Part shown: positions 43,204 through 54,609 of the stretch, one piece after another | Position numbering within the stretch: the first letter of the stretch is position 1 | How the letters are laid out: each line of letters starts with the position of its first letter | Assembly: GCA_029237695.1 (NCBI GenBank) | Contig: CM055275.1 | Location: 9,498,899 to 9,562,898, forward strand | Source of the DNA: Conchocele bisecta | Taxonomy: Eukaryota > Mollusca > Bivalvia > Lucinida > Thyasiridae | Reading direction: 5' to 3' | Length of the DNA stretch: 64,000 bases | The notes under the pieces: model-generated | What the model was told of the DNA's origin: nothing | Database searches by the model: none | What the model saw: only the letters and a program-made list of their open reading frames with translations | Position numbers and translations under genes: made by a program

Positions 43204-43918
43204 GCGTATTTTTGAAGACAGACGCAACGAAGGGTCGTTACAGTACGTCTCGTATTGTAGAGTTTCAGTCTCCCAATACTTAGAGGTTAATACGTGGTTT
43301 GTTTGATATCGGCCTAGGTATCGGCCCGAGGTAACTTGGGCCGAAGGTCGAAGGCTGATACCAAGTTACCGAGGGACGATACCTAGGCCGATATCAAACA
43401 ATACACGTATTAACGTCTTTATTACTTAGATTACTTAGATATATCAATTTCAATATCAATCATCCGGCAGTTGTGATAATCCTATATTAAAATCTATACC
43501 GTTATCCATGATTGAATAATGAAATACAGAGCCTACAAATTTAAATTCCTGGCATCTGTCAAAATTTACGCAGTCGATAAAGTAAACATACGCAATGTGC
43601 ATGCCCAAAGGAACAGGTTTAATACGCGCGCGAGACATGGTATCGGACTGGAAACGGCGGTATCCGACTAGTAACGATGATATCAGACTAGAAATGGCAG
43701 TATCAGACTAGAAGTTTCAGTATCAGACTGGAAAACACGCCGTATCAGCCTGGACTGTGTATGTTATTGCTGCAAGCAAATACAGGCATTTTTAGGCAAA
43801 AATTGATATCTAAGTAATAACTCTCAATAACATATAGCTATATGTTATTGAGAGAAAACTGCAATACGATACGTACTGTAACGACCCTTCGTTGCGTCTG
43901 TCTTCAAGAATACGCGAT
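43204..43918. mobile_element. Element with 65-bp TIRs and inner palindrome
   Basis: The end 'cgcgtatttttgaagacaga cgcaacgaagggtcgttaca' recurs inverted at 43855-43918. Inside lie a palindrome (43284-43420, 'tttgatatcggcctaggtat' and complement) and several 'tatcagactagaa' repeats (43650-43740). No transposase. Confidence 0.65.
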
Positions 43919-44082
43919 AAACCATAATATGTCCTGTTCACACAGGGAGTTTGTAGCGGGCTCTTGTGAATCAGAATATGGAAGCGGGAATAACTATTAA
44001 TAATTATAGCTACTTGGCAATGAAAGAACGACAGTGGTGAATTCAGTATTAATACCTGATATTTTGATGACACATAAAACAC

Positions 44083-44385
44083 AGTATCCCGTCAACACAG
44101 TGCGTATGTGCCGTGAAAAACGGTGCCGTGAAACATTTTGATATCCTGTCATTACGACCTAATCACTGCGTATGAATATATGCGATGACTGTGGTTATTA
44201 TTTTGCATTTTAAAGCCATTTGTAGGTGTTGACTGGATAAATAGAATAGTAGGTTAGTGCCATGAATGGGAAAAATATCTGGCGCGGCACGGAAACGGGA
44301 TGTGCTCGGCAGAGCCTCGCCCATCCCGTTTCCTAAGCCTTGACATATATGTTATCCCATTCACGGCACTAACCTACTATTCTCT
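44083..44385. mobile_element. Palindromic MITE, TAGGTTAGTG family
   Basis: It contains the same 'gtgcgtatgtgccgtgaaa' and 'aggtgttgac(t/g)ggataaat' lead as 9290-9410, then arms 'agaatagtaggttagtgcca' / 'ggcactaacctactattct'. Confidence 0.6.
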
Positions 44386-44560
44386 ATATATTATGCAACA
44401 CGTACAACTATATGAGGGTGATATATAATGGCAATACTGGCATCGGGGTGATATACAGGACTATATAAATCAACATTTAGTATATATTCGTATATGTGAA
44501 TGCGAGTCGAGACTAGCTAACACAGGCGACACAAGCAACTATTTTCCAAAGCTTACAAAC

Positions 44561-44852
44561 TCTGTAGCATATTTCACCAACATTTCAAAGTATACTTTTC
44601 TAGCAAAGTATACTTTGAAGGAGAAATTTTCATTTTTATGAGAAATTTATTAATGTTTATTGTACTGAATTTATTACATTATCACAGCCATTTTGGCTGT
44701 GATAATGTAATGCATTCAGTATAATAATTCTGCATACTTTTAATCATCAAATATATGCAGTAGTTAGTTCTATTTGAAATAATGCATTTCAGGAAAAATA
44801 AATGATTACTCCCTAAAAGTATGCTTTGCAATGTTGGTGAAATCGGCTACTG
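44561..44852. mobile_element. Palindromic MITE, CAGTAGCCGATTTCA family, copy 5
   Basis: Full length, with the central 'cacagccattttggctgtg' hairpin and the right end GGTGAAATCGGCTACTG. Confidence 0.7.
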
Positions 44853-44864
44853 ACCTAGACGGGA

Positions 44865-45235
44865 ATCGCGGGGCTCTCACACATTACGCTACTGAGTGCG
44901 GGAATCACGAAGTTGGGGTGGGGAATATTGAGCTGGGTAGGGGAGTCAGACAGCGGGAATCACGAAGCTGGGGTTGGGAATAGTGTGCTGGGTGGGGGAG
45001 TCACACAGCGGGAATCACGAAGCTGGGGTGGGGAAATAAGGCTGGGTGGGGGAGTAATTCAGCGGGAATCGTGAAGCTGGGGTTGGGACTAATATTGGGG
45101 GTTGCGTCACACAGCGGGAATCACGAACTAATTACTCTGGGTAGGGAACGCACAGGGTGGGAATCACGAAGCTAGGGTTGGGACTATGTTGGGTGGGGAA
45201 GTTATTCAGCGGGAATCACGAAGCTAGAGTGTGAA
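44865..45235. repeat. Tandem repeat, period about 55-60 bp
   Basis: Six to seven units of 'cagcgggaatcacgaagctg gggttgggaata ... gggtgggggagtca'. G-rich on the plus strand, which could favour G-quadruplex-like folding. Confidence 0.8.
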
Positions 45236-45239
45236 CTAT

Positions 45240-46290
45240 AATGTAGCTAATCACATGTAGAAACGCCAGGAGAACGGACTCCTATCAATTATATTTCACC
45301 AAGCTGTAAAATATGTCAGTTTTCTGGACAGGTTTGTGCCTGTGTTTTTAGCAACATGAACCACCGTTATACGTATCCTCATACACAGAAATTCGCACAG
45401 TGTATCACTTTTACCTGGAAAACCACACAACACATACCATATATACCCACTACTGTACTATGTTATTAGCTATCAAATACATTGACATGCAAACAGTTGT
45501 CTGAGTATATTTATTGTCTCCGATGTTAACTCGCCTATTATGCGAGTAAATATGGCTTTATATATGGGTAACGTGTACACTAGCATAGGCTGTGCACCAG
45601 ATTGACAAGTTTACACATCAAATTATATTTTGAAATTGATAAGTGAAATGTTCAGATATCTCGTATTTTGCATAGTTTGCTGGCATAATATGTATTGCTT
45701 GCCGTTGTCATATATGTCTATTATGTATTGCAACAAATCTTATTTGGTTTACTGTCACATTATTTGCTGTATGTATCAAAAGCACGAAGTGGTGAAACTG
45801 TACGATGGCTTGTACATACAAAGATGGCGGAGATGGCAACCCAATGCTCCATATATAGTATACAGTAACAAGACAATATTCACATATCATATATCACATC
45901 ACTCTTACGAAGAAATTATCATTGAAGTCAAGTGTATCTATCTATGACCTATTACCTTAACATGCTTAAGGAATGATGAAATTAACAAAAACAACAACAA
46001 TGGTGACATGTTGGTAAAATGTGACTCACGGAAAATATGCGATTTCGTCATAAATAGATGGAATATTTAGCCACAAGTTGATGGACATACATTTAAGTGC
46101 AATATCTCGCTTCGGTGGAAATATCAGATGGTAAAATTCAATATTTACTGAGTATTCTGAAATTTGAAAATCATATATCGTTTAAATATTGACTGTATAT
46201 ATGTAGCAAAGTATCCTCCCTTATTGGCAATAACTAACAACGCCCTGCTGCGTTTAGACTTAGTTATTTTTACACAAAGGCCAAAGGCGT
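45240..46290. other. No gene seen
   Basis: Only a 105-codon Cys/Tyr-rich ORF (45630-45947) of low-complexity appearance that I do not accept as a gene. Confidence 0.35.
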
Positions 46291-46299
46291 ACATGGGGT

Positions 46300-47460
46300 A
46301 TAATCCGAAAATCGTCACGGTCTGCTGACCAGACGACAAATGGGTTTCTCGATACGGAGTGGCCTGTGGTTCTCTTACCAGGCGAATTGCAATTCCTGGA
46401 GCGCAGGATTGCAATTCGCGTTCCCATTAATTGCAATTGGACCGCAATCGGACTGCAATCATTTGACTGCGGTCTAAATAGTTGGTTGCGGAATTGCAAT
46501 ACTTATAGCGCAGTTAGCGCTGCGCTCCGCTTTTAATTGCAGTTTACTCTCCTTTTTGTCTTTAAACTGCGAAAGAATGACCGGTTTACGCTGCGCTCTG
46601 CGGTCAAACCAGCGGACCGCTCTGCTTGACCAATGCGGCAATAAAATCGAAATAGTTGATTTTTTCTGACGAAAAGATATATTTTCCTATCTGTATTTAG
46701 CCACTTAAAATCCAATAAAATATACATAAATAGTAGAATTAGGTGTATATATTTCACATATTATTAACATTTTGTTGATCGTAATCAGGGATGTCCCGGA
46801 CGAGTCTTTCCAAACGCAATTTTAGCTTAATTATAGCTTAATCAAGTTTGTCCTCTTGCGTATCAAAGCAACGTAATGGCCACCTATCGGGATTTTTTTT
46901 ACAAAATTTGAGTTTCAAATTGGCATAATTTCAGCCATTTTTGAATATACTCTATCTGATTTAATGAAATAACCCGTAGCATGACTAGAATCATGTTACG
47001 TTGCTTAAAGTTAAATTGTTATATCCGCTTTATATGTGTTCATGGCAGTTAACATTTTTTATGAAATTAGACCAATAACCGGATGGTCTTTAATTTCGGC
47101 AAAGAAACTAAAGGAAAATATGCGAAACTAGCCTGCTATTGGAATCCATCGGTACGGCGAAACATTGACTGCTAGACCGCTAGACCGCAGCAGAGACCGC
47201 GTTTGGTACGCGTAACGCTAAGTTTTTACAACAGCAAATAGCGAAAGAATGACCGCATAAAGGGTATCGCGAAAGAATGACAGCACAAACTGGACCGCGA
47301 AAGAATAACCTCACAAACGGTATCGCGAAAGAATGACCGCACAAACGGGACCGCGATTGGACCGCAATTAGACTGCAATTTCAGAGGGGATGAATTGCAA
47401 TTCAAGGACTGCTGGATTGCAATTCTTGGTAAGAGAATCGCAGGCTGGAGTGTATATACT
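46300..47460. mobile_element. Fold-back element with 'attgcaattc' arms
   Basis: Clusters of 'gattgcaattc', 'ggaccgcaat(c/t)ggactgcaat' and 'gcgaaagaatgacc' occur near 46310-46620. They recur inverted near 47170-47450, with about 550 bp of AT-rich DNA between. Confidence 0.55.
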
Positions 47461-47593
47461 GAAATGAATTTTCCACTGACTTGTATCCATTTAATGAAAA
47501 GCACCTGTACACAAGTATGAATATGAGCACGAGCACGTCTCGTACGATACGCAATTCCCTAACCAACAGTTTTACACAAGATTAGATACTGCA

Positions 47594-48514
47594 TTGGAAC
47601 ATCAGGCGAAGGAGCTGTATATAGACGAGCTGCAAAGCCTATGTAATCACGAAGCTAAACGCATCAACTGGGACCGCGATACTTTAGCAGAAAGAGCGAG
47701 ACGGCACCAAGATTGCAAGAAAACACGATTGGTGAACATACGCAACTCTAAATTGGCATCCGGCGCAGTGAAATGCGCACACGACTATTTTATACTACAT
47801 ATGTTCATCAGTGGTGAACACACCAACGGAATATACAATGTGTTTCTATCTGACGAGAAGAATCCTATAGACCTTACAAATGAACCCTCACAGAGCACCC
47901 CTATTCACGGTACAACACTGAATGAAAGCCTTGAGCTTGCCGACATCTCTGATGTAGCTATAAAGTTACAGTCAGACGTAAAGGACCTGATACATCAACG
48001 CAAAGAAGACTCGGCCATATTACGCGTTGTAAAAACTCAGTATGACAGCTTCTCGACATCAATAGGAATGATGTCTTTGTCCGTGAACAGTCTCAGATCC
48101 AGTGTACAGAATACACAATACGTGAAAAACGCGATGTCAGTGTTAACCGGTGAAATCACCAAACTTAACGCATCGGTGTATGCAATGCGTACTCAGCTCG
48201 TCACTGAATCCCGGCGAACTACCGACGACAGGGCTATCCCGGATGGCACACGCGCACTGGCGGCCGGCAGTATCGTAATCGCCAATCGCTCGGGAGCTAC
48301 TGTGGGTAACGACGCCAGTAACGAAACTCTGGGTACAACTAATATCGAAACGACAAACAACGGTAGTTTGACAATTAATGAAGCCGTCACAAATGACGTC
48401 ATTTTTATTAACAGCAGTAAAACTACATATGACGACCGATATATATCGTGCAGCAAGCCCACACATGTGGCTGCAGATAACATAATAGCCAGACGCGACG
48501 GAACGATGTTGTAG
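47594..48514 (+). CDS. LINE ORF1-type protein, 306 aa
   Basis: This is the longest clean plus-strand ORF in the right half. It is hydrophilic, with a basic N-terminal part (HEAKRINWDRDTLAERARRH), a helical central part suited to coiled coil (SVNSLRSSVQNTQYVKNAMS; LTGEITKLNASVYAMRTQLV), and a Ser/Thr/Asn-rich tail. It lies about 1 kb upstream, same strand, of an endonuclease start of the LINE type at 49480. Position and composition suggest LINE ORF1 (RNA-binding). No zinc knuckle or RRM is evident, so the assignment is inferential. The frame may continue in degraded form to about 49400. Confidence 0.45.
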   Translation: MEHQAKELYIDELQSLCNHEAKRINWDRDTLAERARRHQDCKKTRLVNIRNSKLASGAVKCAHDYFILHMFISGEHTNGIYNVFLSDEKNPIDLTNEPSQSTPIHGTTLNESLELADISDVAIKLQSDVKDLIHQRKEDSAILRVVKTQYDSFSTSIGMMSLSVNSLRSSVQNTQYVKNAMSVLTGEITKLNASVYAMRTQLVTESRRTTDDRAIPDGTRALAAGSIVIANRSGATVGNDASNETLGTTNIETTNNGSLTINEAVTNDVIFINSSKTTYDDRYISCSKPTHVAADNIIARRDGTML

Positions 48515-49479
48515 CCAGTAATTTAACCGCGACCGACGCAAGGTCTACATCTAATAATATAGAAAACAATTGTATCGATAGTGGAACACCCACATATATG
48601 GCAGGCGATAACGTCTTAACGGCACAACTATTCTCTGATGTAGTGCAATATCAGACACATGCAACAATTACACATTTACATATAATGATACACACACGTC
48701 AAACATTAATGGCCGAAGTAATCTGAGTATCTCCGCATCAGCCGCTCTGTCCCGCACGGTAACGTGGAACCAATGGCAATCATGGCAGGCGCGGCGCCGC
48801 GGGAACAGACGGAAATAGTAAACTGCGGCCTGATTCTGTCAATAGCAGCAATAGCCGTACAATCAACACTGGTCGCGATGTAAGCAGGAACGCTAACCAA
48901 TCATGCCATCGCGTCAGCGATTCATTGCCGTGTGAAATAAAAAACTGATAGCATACCATATTGGTAATACTGATGTTACTGATACTGATATGGACACTGA
49001 TGTTACGAAAGACGACATTTTAAACGTTTTACAGAGTAAAGCAATTTTTCCAAGACAGCTAAATATGTTTCACAGTTACTGTAGGAATAGTACCTCTGTC
49101 AGCGAAATGTGTTGTTTACTCAGAAATTGATGACATTTTGGAAAGGAGTGATATTTGGCCCCCTGAAATTGTATTTAGGCGATGGGTGAGTAAGCAAGAG
49201 TGGGAGTGTGAGCTAGCAGAGAGAAGATATACACATACACGACAACGACAAAGACAGAGATTACTATTAATACACACGAACTGACTCAGACAATAGGACG
49301 AGCTATTGTGATTGGGGTAAGAATAATTATGATGACTGGACGGAAGGCACAGACAGCACTGGCACAACAGGGTATCGCGAGCGTGATTGGTTTGACAACG
49401 AGAACGAGGACAGATAATAAAATAGCCATGCATCAAACAATACGTGAATCACAATTACAGTATCATACCACTCGTAATT

Positions 49480-49856
49480 ATGTCTAGCATACTTCCTTGG
49501 AATGTCAGAGGAATAATGTATACGGCATGCTCGTTGTCGCAGTTGCTAGATAATCATAATGTTGATATTGCTCTTATAGGTGAACATAAACTAATTCCCC
49601 ATTCCAAAATTTTGCTGACAGTATACATGCCGATTATCGATCCTTTGCAAAAGAGCAAGGCGATGTGCATCCATATAGTAGGGCAAGGTGTGGCAAAGGT
49701 GGAGTTAGTATAGTAGTTAGAAATAATTTGAATAACTTAACATCACTTGTTGAAAACCTGTCTGATAGGATAATATTTATAGAGGTGAAGTCCCAGCATT
49801 CGCTACAGCTTTATATGAGCGACGCTGTGCGATTTCCAACGTTAGGCTCAAAATAA
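49480..49856 (+). pseudogene. LINE endonuclease N-terminal fragment
   Basis: The first frame reads ILPWNVRGIMYTACSLSQLL, then VDIALIGEHKL, the start of an APE-type endonuclease (WN and the catalytic E). After a frameshift at about 49650 the second frame reads HPYSRARCGKGGVSIVVRNN and DRIIFIEVKSQHS. Both match the usual order of a LINE endonuclease. Homology stops at about 49850, so the rest of the endonuclease and all of RT are missing. It is probably the same family as the minus-strand LINE at 33650-36669, which lacks this part. Confidence 0.7.
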
Positions 49857-50049
49857 CGTTACGTCGTAAATCCCTATTTTCTGACGTCACCATGTGGAGC
49901 AGACGAGGACTTTTCAGAATGGAGTCGCTCAACGTCTAACGTCAATTTATGTGACACACTTAGCTGGGAAACCGAGAGTGGACGATTTCGATCTAAATAG
50001 AAACTTTACATATAGTTTGATCATTGATTTTAGTATTATTCATGAGCTC

Positions 50050-50600
50050 TGATGTCTTTATATAATTGATGAATACTGACTACATAACTGAGACTGAGTA
50101 TGCCAACCGAATCGTTTCTACGTTTGACAAACGTTTTGGATTCAGGAAGGAAAAGCAACGTAGGCATACACAATTCACATATACATTAAATGGGATAAGT
50201 ATCACTCGGACCTGGCATTGACACAGTGTAGACGCAGACAAGCCGTCGCCGCATTTCCAACGTGTCAACACTGTTTGTCACTCATTAGCACCTACAAATG
50301 TGTTGTCCATTTGGAGGAGTTATGACCACTCGGCCGAGTTCCGTGAAATATTTATGAAAAATAATGTTGATTTGAAGCATAACAGAAGTATTTGTGCGCC
50401 GGGACAAGAGAAAATGTGTCATCAGATATTGCAAACAGTGTTGACCAAGATCAACTGCGCCGCCTTCAATACGGGAATTTGGTGTTTACTCCTTGATATA
50501 ATAATAATTGCATTTGCGCTTCTGGAAGTTTCAGTGATTGTTGTTGTAACCACGTGATCATGCACTTTGATGTACATGTAGTTATAAAACATTTGTTAGA
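50050..50600 (+). other. Coding-like remnants of unknown origin
   Basis: Two stretches read like decayed protein: around 50070-50210 (FDKRFGFRKEKQRRHTQFTY) and 50300-50470 (FREIFMKNNVDLKHNRSICA). Neither has a recognised family. The second ends in a fragment of the 37072-37495 palindromic element. Confidence 0.25.
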
Positions 50601-50815
50601 CCATGTGTAATATAATGTATGGCTCACGCGACACATAATGCGTCTCGTGAACGGGTAATGTCAAATACGTGTTGATATCGTTCCATGTTTAAAAATAGCC
50701 ACATTATTTCATATTATAGTCGACTGCGACTTGTTAAGACTTGATATATTACTGCGCTGAATTGGCCATAACTCTAGTATTATACCTGTAACGTAAAATG
50801 TAAACTTAATATATT

Positions 50816-50890
50816 AAGTATAAGTTAGATCACGGTTCGTCCGCATGCACGAGGGGATAATCCGCGAGCTTTAGCGTGATCTAACTTAGT
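50816..50890. repeat. Hairpin
   Basis: 'taagttagatcacg' and 'cgtgatctaactta' enclose an imperfect GC-rich stem. MITE-like. Confidence 0.6.
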
Positions 50891-51080
50891 TATCACATCC
50901 TGATGCACATACCTTGCACACGAGCTGTGATCATATATAATTACAGTATATTCTCTCTACACCAGACATCTTGTGGACCCCATTGCGTTTAATGTAGATT
51001 GTGTACACTGTAATATATTTCATTGTCTTGTCTGTTCATTATATATAATTACAAACAAATGTTCACGGAGTGCTTAATTG

Positions 51081-51150
51081 CAGTGAAGCCTCGCTAAACC
51101 GGAGACCCTGGGGGCCCCCAGGGTGTCCGGTTTAGAGAGGTTTCACTGTA
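51081..51150. mobile_element. Short palindromic MITE
   Basis: 'cagtgaagcctcgctaaacc ggagaccctggggg' and its near complement 'cccccagggtgtccggttta gagaggtttcactg'. It is of a size and form common in invertebrate intergenic DNA. Confidence 0.7.
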
Positions 51151-51755
51151 TGTAAGCGTATTATTAACAGGTACATTTTAAAAAAAATACTTAAAGATAA
51201 ACATCAAAATACGGGTATCATACTGTTCCATGTCATTGTGAAAATTGCACCCGGATTCTGCCGAGTGACACAGCAGGAAATTATTGAAATATTAAGTTGG
51301 AGGAAACACTGTTACTCATGCACTAATCCTACTTTTGGGTCGAGCCAAAAATGGCGTATCAAATCACGCCGTTGGACAAAGTACATTTGTCATATGAAGT
51401 AGGTGTATTGGTTATAATATTACCAGTATATCGTCACGTGGCTATATTTAACTATTATTGCGCAGGCAATACAGTTCCGTGTCACAAAGTATTTCATAGT
51501 ACTTATATTTCCAGATAGATATAATTCTCTTCCAGTACTCATTAATAAACAATTGTAATGCATTATCTTGTCAAAAATAATCTATAACTATATTAAGAAA
51601 TTGTACATGTAAGGTATATAATGCATTTTGATTGTTATATGTATCGCCATTGTGTCATCCTACTATTATGTTGTATACCTCATGTTGTCATGTCATGTAA
51701 CCTGAGTGAATAAACAATCATTATATTATACATAGCGTTAACAGCCAGGCGCGGA
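51150..51755. other. No gene seen
   Basis: AT-rich, no supported ORF or repeat. Confidence 0.3.
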
Positions 51756-51759
51756 AGTA

Positions 51760-52385
51760 GTAATGGGTGCCACTATGGTACGGTTTTTTAACATGTGTTT
51801 TTTCCATAGACAATTTTACCCTTGCACCGGTTGTCTATGTAAAAAACACATGTTAAAAACCGTACCATAGGTGGCACCCCTTATTACTCCCATTATCAGG
51901 GGTGGAAACTTCTTGTATTACGCTATAGTGGTTAAAAACCGTACCATAGTGGCACCCCTGAAACATTTTGATGGAGATTCGTGAATTTTATCAGGGGTGG
52001 AAAGTTCTTGTATGACGCTATAGTGGTCAAAAAACCGTACCATAGTGGCACCCCTGAAACATTTTGATGGAGATTCGTGAATTTTATCAGGGGTGGAAAC
52101 TTCTTGTATTACGCTATAGTGGTCAAAAAACCGTACCATAGTGGCATATATAAAAAATCGTACCATAGTGGCATACCACTAAAAATCGTACCATAGGTGG
52201 CACCCCTTATTACTCCCATTATCAGGGGGTAGAAACTTCTTGTATTACTCTATAGTGGTATAAAACCGTACCATAGTGGCACCCCTGAACCATTTTGTTG
52301 ATTCGTGAATTTTATCCGGGGTGGAAACTTCTTGTATCACGCTATAGTACCACCCTGAACATTTAGGGGTGTACTGTTTTCCTCC
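51760..52385. repeat. Hairpin plus minisatellite, period about 96 bp
   Basis: A fold-back (51765-51890, 'gtgccactatggtacggttt' and complement around a 'ccatagacaattttaccctt' loop) is followed by four to five units carrying 'aaccgtaccatagtggcacc', 'cctgaaacattttgatggag' and 'atcaggggtggaaacttctt'. The array appears to have grown from one arm of the hairpin. It lies about 270 bp from the 3' end of the Polinton protease gene and may mark the provirus boundary. Confidence 0.8.
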
Positions 52386-52655
52386 ATAGACAACTCCAAT
52401 ATTATCAAATACATATGAAAATGTCCTAGAAATAATTTTCATCCACTTCTGACAACTCTAATATTGACATAAGTTGATGAAAATAAATATTGATTGTAAA
52501 TCAATATATTGGTATTTTTCGATTTATGGGGGAAAATTGAATACGAGATATGTAAAGTTTTAATAATATTTTATTGAACAATAACATATTTACAACATGG
52601 AATTATAGACCAGATATGATATTCATATTTGATCTTTACAAAAGTACATGCAATA

Positions 52656-53240
52656 TTATGTTAACATATTTGTAACATGAAGTAATTTTGGAAAATGCAA
52701 AGACATGGCATGATGATATTGTTGTGGTTTACAACATTGACACCCTACAGATGTTGAACTTTGTTGAGGTCCTTCGTAGAGTGTTCCAAAGTGATGTTTG
52801 AACCAGATCGTTATAGTCCTATCATTCTTGAAGTAATCTGATGAACTGAATGTTTGTTGAATACAGAGACGCAGAGTATTTCCTCTTGCAATCGCAACCA
52901 ACACAAACACACAGTATTTTCCACATGTTGTACTGAATACACTTTGTAGTCTCTGTTTGTTAAATGTCCATTTCGTAGAATTGTTTGTCATGAAAGACAA
53001 TATTTCTTCATGTAGTGGTGGTAATCCATAGGAGTCAAAGTAGATTGCTTCATTCTTCTGGTCGAATACAATGGCTATCCAATGTTTTCCAGGTTGATCA
53101 GAATTATCCGTGTTGACTATGTACGCTTGGACGTCTAATGGTCTGTGATTTGGTAGCTTGTCTTTTGGGCATACTATTCCGTTTAATCTCTTCAGCCATA
53201 TTTCTCGATCCAGTATGTGTTGTAATTCGATGGTTTCCAT
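52656..53240 (-). CDS. Adenovirus-type cysteine protease, 194 aa
   Basis: Maturation protease that would cut capsid and core precursors. The catalytic set of the adenain/Ulp1-like fold is visible: His53 (GKHWIAI), Asp69 (YFDSYGLPP), Gln99 (QRLQS, oxyanion hole) and Cys106 (STTCGKYC). The N-terminal METIELQHILDREIW is typical of Polinton proteases. The length is near family norm, although the last 25 or so residues (His/Gln/Ser-rich) may be a degenerate tail. It starts 32 nt after the major capsid gene stop. No break is seen, so the gene may be intact. Confidence 0.9.
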   Translation of the reverse strand: METIELQHILDREIWLKRLNGIVCPKDKLPNHRPLDVQAYIVNTDNSDQPGKHWIAIVFDQKNEAIYFDSYGLPPLHEEILSFMTNNSTKWTFNKQRLQSVFSTTCGKYCVFVLVAIARGNTLRLCIQQTFSSSDYFKNDRTITIWFKHHFGTLYEGPQQSSTSVGCQCCKPQQYHHAMSLHFPKLLHVTNMLT

Positions 53241-53272
53241 CTTTGGATGTTGATTTCACCAATACGTTACTT

Positions 53273-54601
53273 TTAGGATTTGTTTTGTTCAAAATTGTCC
53301 AATATTAATAGTCGGTGATCACTATTTATTTCAATCTGGTTATCAAACTCTGAGAACACTATGACATTGATAACTTTTTCAAGTGCCTTGGCAAACTGAA
53401 GTTCAAGTCGTAGATTTCCAGTTCTTATAGGGTGTAGGTGTCCCTCTTCGCTGCCTTGGTCAGGTGTCAAGTCATATCCCCACAAACAATATCCATTTAC
53501 ATATTCATCTCTAGTAATATCAAATGATTTGTTTTGACCTAGTGATGACACAGCTTGATACAAAGACATGTATGATTTAAGATATAATTTATGTTCAAAA
53601 TCCGGCTCAAATGGACGGTTGAAAATACCATGACCATTACAATTTACATCAATTTTTGATAGATTAAAATGATGAAAATTGAATGGATTTTTTGCGTATT
53701 CCCCATTGAAACTAGCATTATCAACCATACCAATGAATATCCGTTTTGGTAATTGCCCCTGAAAAAGATGATCTTCTATTTTTGAGTGCATTCCAGTTGC
53801 AATTGTGAATGTTTTGACCTCTACTCTACGTATAGGAATTTTCATATTCTTTTGAGCTATGAGTCTGTTCATGTCATTGGACACAGCAGGTAATAGCTCA
53901 ACAGTTCTTACATTGAAACTAATATTTTCAAAATCTATTTTTACATCTGGTGCGCCAGTGCCTCCTATTAAACAAAACTTTGACGATGCTCTATTGAGCC
54001 TTATTCTAATTTCAATTCCATTGGGTAAATATTTTTCTTGTAAAAATAAATCCAAATGCAATCGTGCTTGAAGTTCGATTACTTTACTCCCAGAAATAAA
54101 TGAATTCCTCTTATTAAGACCTAAATTTGCACCTGCAATGTCAACAATCTCATATTTACCGGCGGTATCTTTCATCCACATTTCACTAGCAGCTAATTGT
54201 GTTGATTTACATTCAGCGTTATATGACAAAAGATTTTCTAAATATGCCCGAAAAGGATATGTATCAGAATTATTTGTTATCAGTTTATTGTTTAGATATA
54301 AATCAATGTTACTGAAGATACTATGAAAGAAATTGTTAACTGGCGTAATATTATCATCTGCGTCTAACACAGTATTATCTGTTTTTAAAATTTTCAATTT
54401 CAAATACATGTAAGATTGAGATAAATCTGTCCATTTATCTGTTTGTGGTGGAATTACAAATTCTATTGGAGCATTATTGTTGAGAGAGGAAATCGGAAAA
54501 TGTTCAATCCACTGACTTCCGTGCATAGCAGTCATGGTTGGAGGTACTGATTGAACATCCAACTCAGTCTTACTACATTCACAAGAACCGTTTTGCATCA
54601 T
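53273..54601 (-). CDS. Major capsid protein, double jelly-roll, 442 aa
   Basis: It matches the Polinton capsid family that genome annotations often label F54H12.2-like. Visible family hallmarks include HGSQWIEHFPISSL and IEFVIPPQTDKWTDLSQSYM near the N-terminus, HSIFSNIDLYLNNKLI, TYPFRAYLENLLSYN, and ALEKVINVIVFSEFDNQIEI followed by LLIL at the C-terminus. The length is usual for the family. There are no stops or frameshifts across 442 codons, in contrast to the neighbouring integrase and ATPase. It ends 32 nt before the protease and starts just after the basic protein gene. It would form the pseudo-hexameric capsomers. Confidence 0.92.
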   Translation of the reverse strand: MMQNGSCECSKTELDVQSVPPTMTAMHGSQWIEHFPISSLNNNAPIEFVIPPQTDKWTDLSQSYMYLKLKILKTDNTVLDADDNITPVNNFFHSIFSNIDLYLNNKLITNNSDTYPFRAYLENLLSYNAECKSTQLAASEMWMKDTAGKYEIVDIAGANLGLNKRNSFISGSKVIELQARLHLDLFLQEKYLPNGIEIRIRLNRASSKFCLIGGTGAPDVKIDFENISFNVRTVELLPAVSNDMNRLIAQKNMKIPIRRVEVKTFTIATGMHSKIEDHLFQGQLPKRIFIGMVDNASFNGEYAKNPFNFHHFNLSKIDVNCNGHGIFNRPFEPDFEHKLYLKSYMSLYQAVSSLGQNKSFDITRDEYVNGYCLWGYDLTPDQGSEEGHLHPIRTGNLRLELQFAKALEKVINVIVFSEFDNQIEINSDHRLLILDNFEQNKS

Positions 54602-54609
54602 TTTTTATT

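Noticed and set aside
38975..45235. Possible CRISPR arrays
   Set aside because: The arrays at 38975-39850, 39850-40060 and 44865-45235 are contiguous tandem repeats without unique spacers, and the DNA is eukaryotic.
45630..45947. 105-codon ORF with many Cys, Tyr and Ile
   Set aside because: Low complexity, no homology recognised, inside otherwise empty DNA.
48143..48541. Minus-strand ORFs opposite LINE ORF1
   Set aside because: Shadows of the 306-codon frame.
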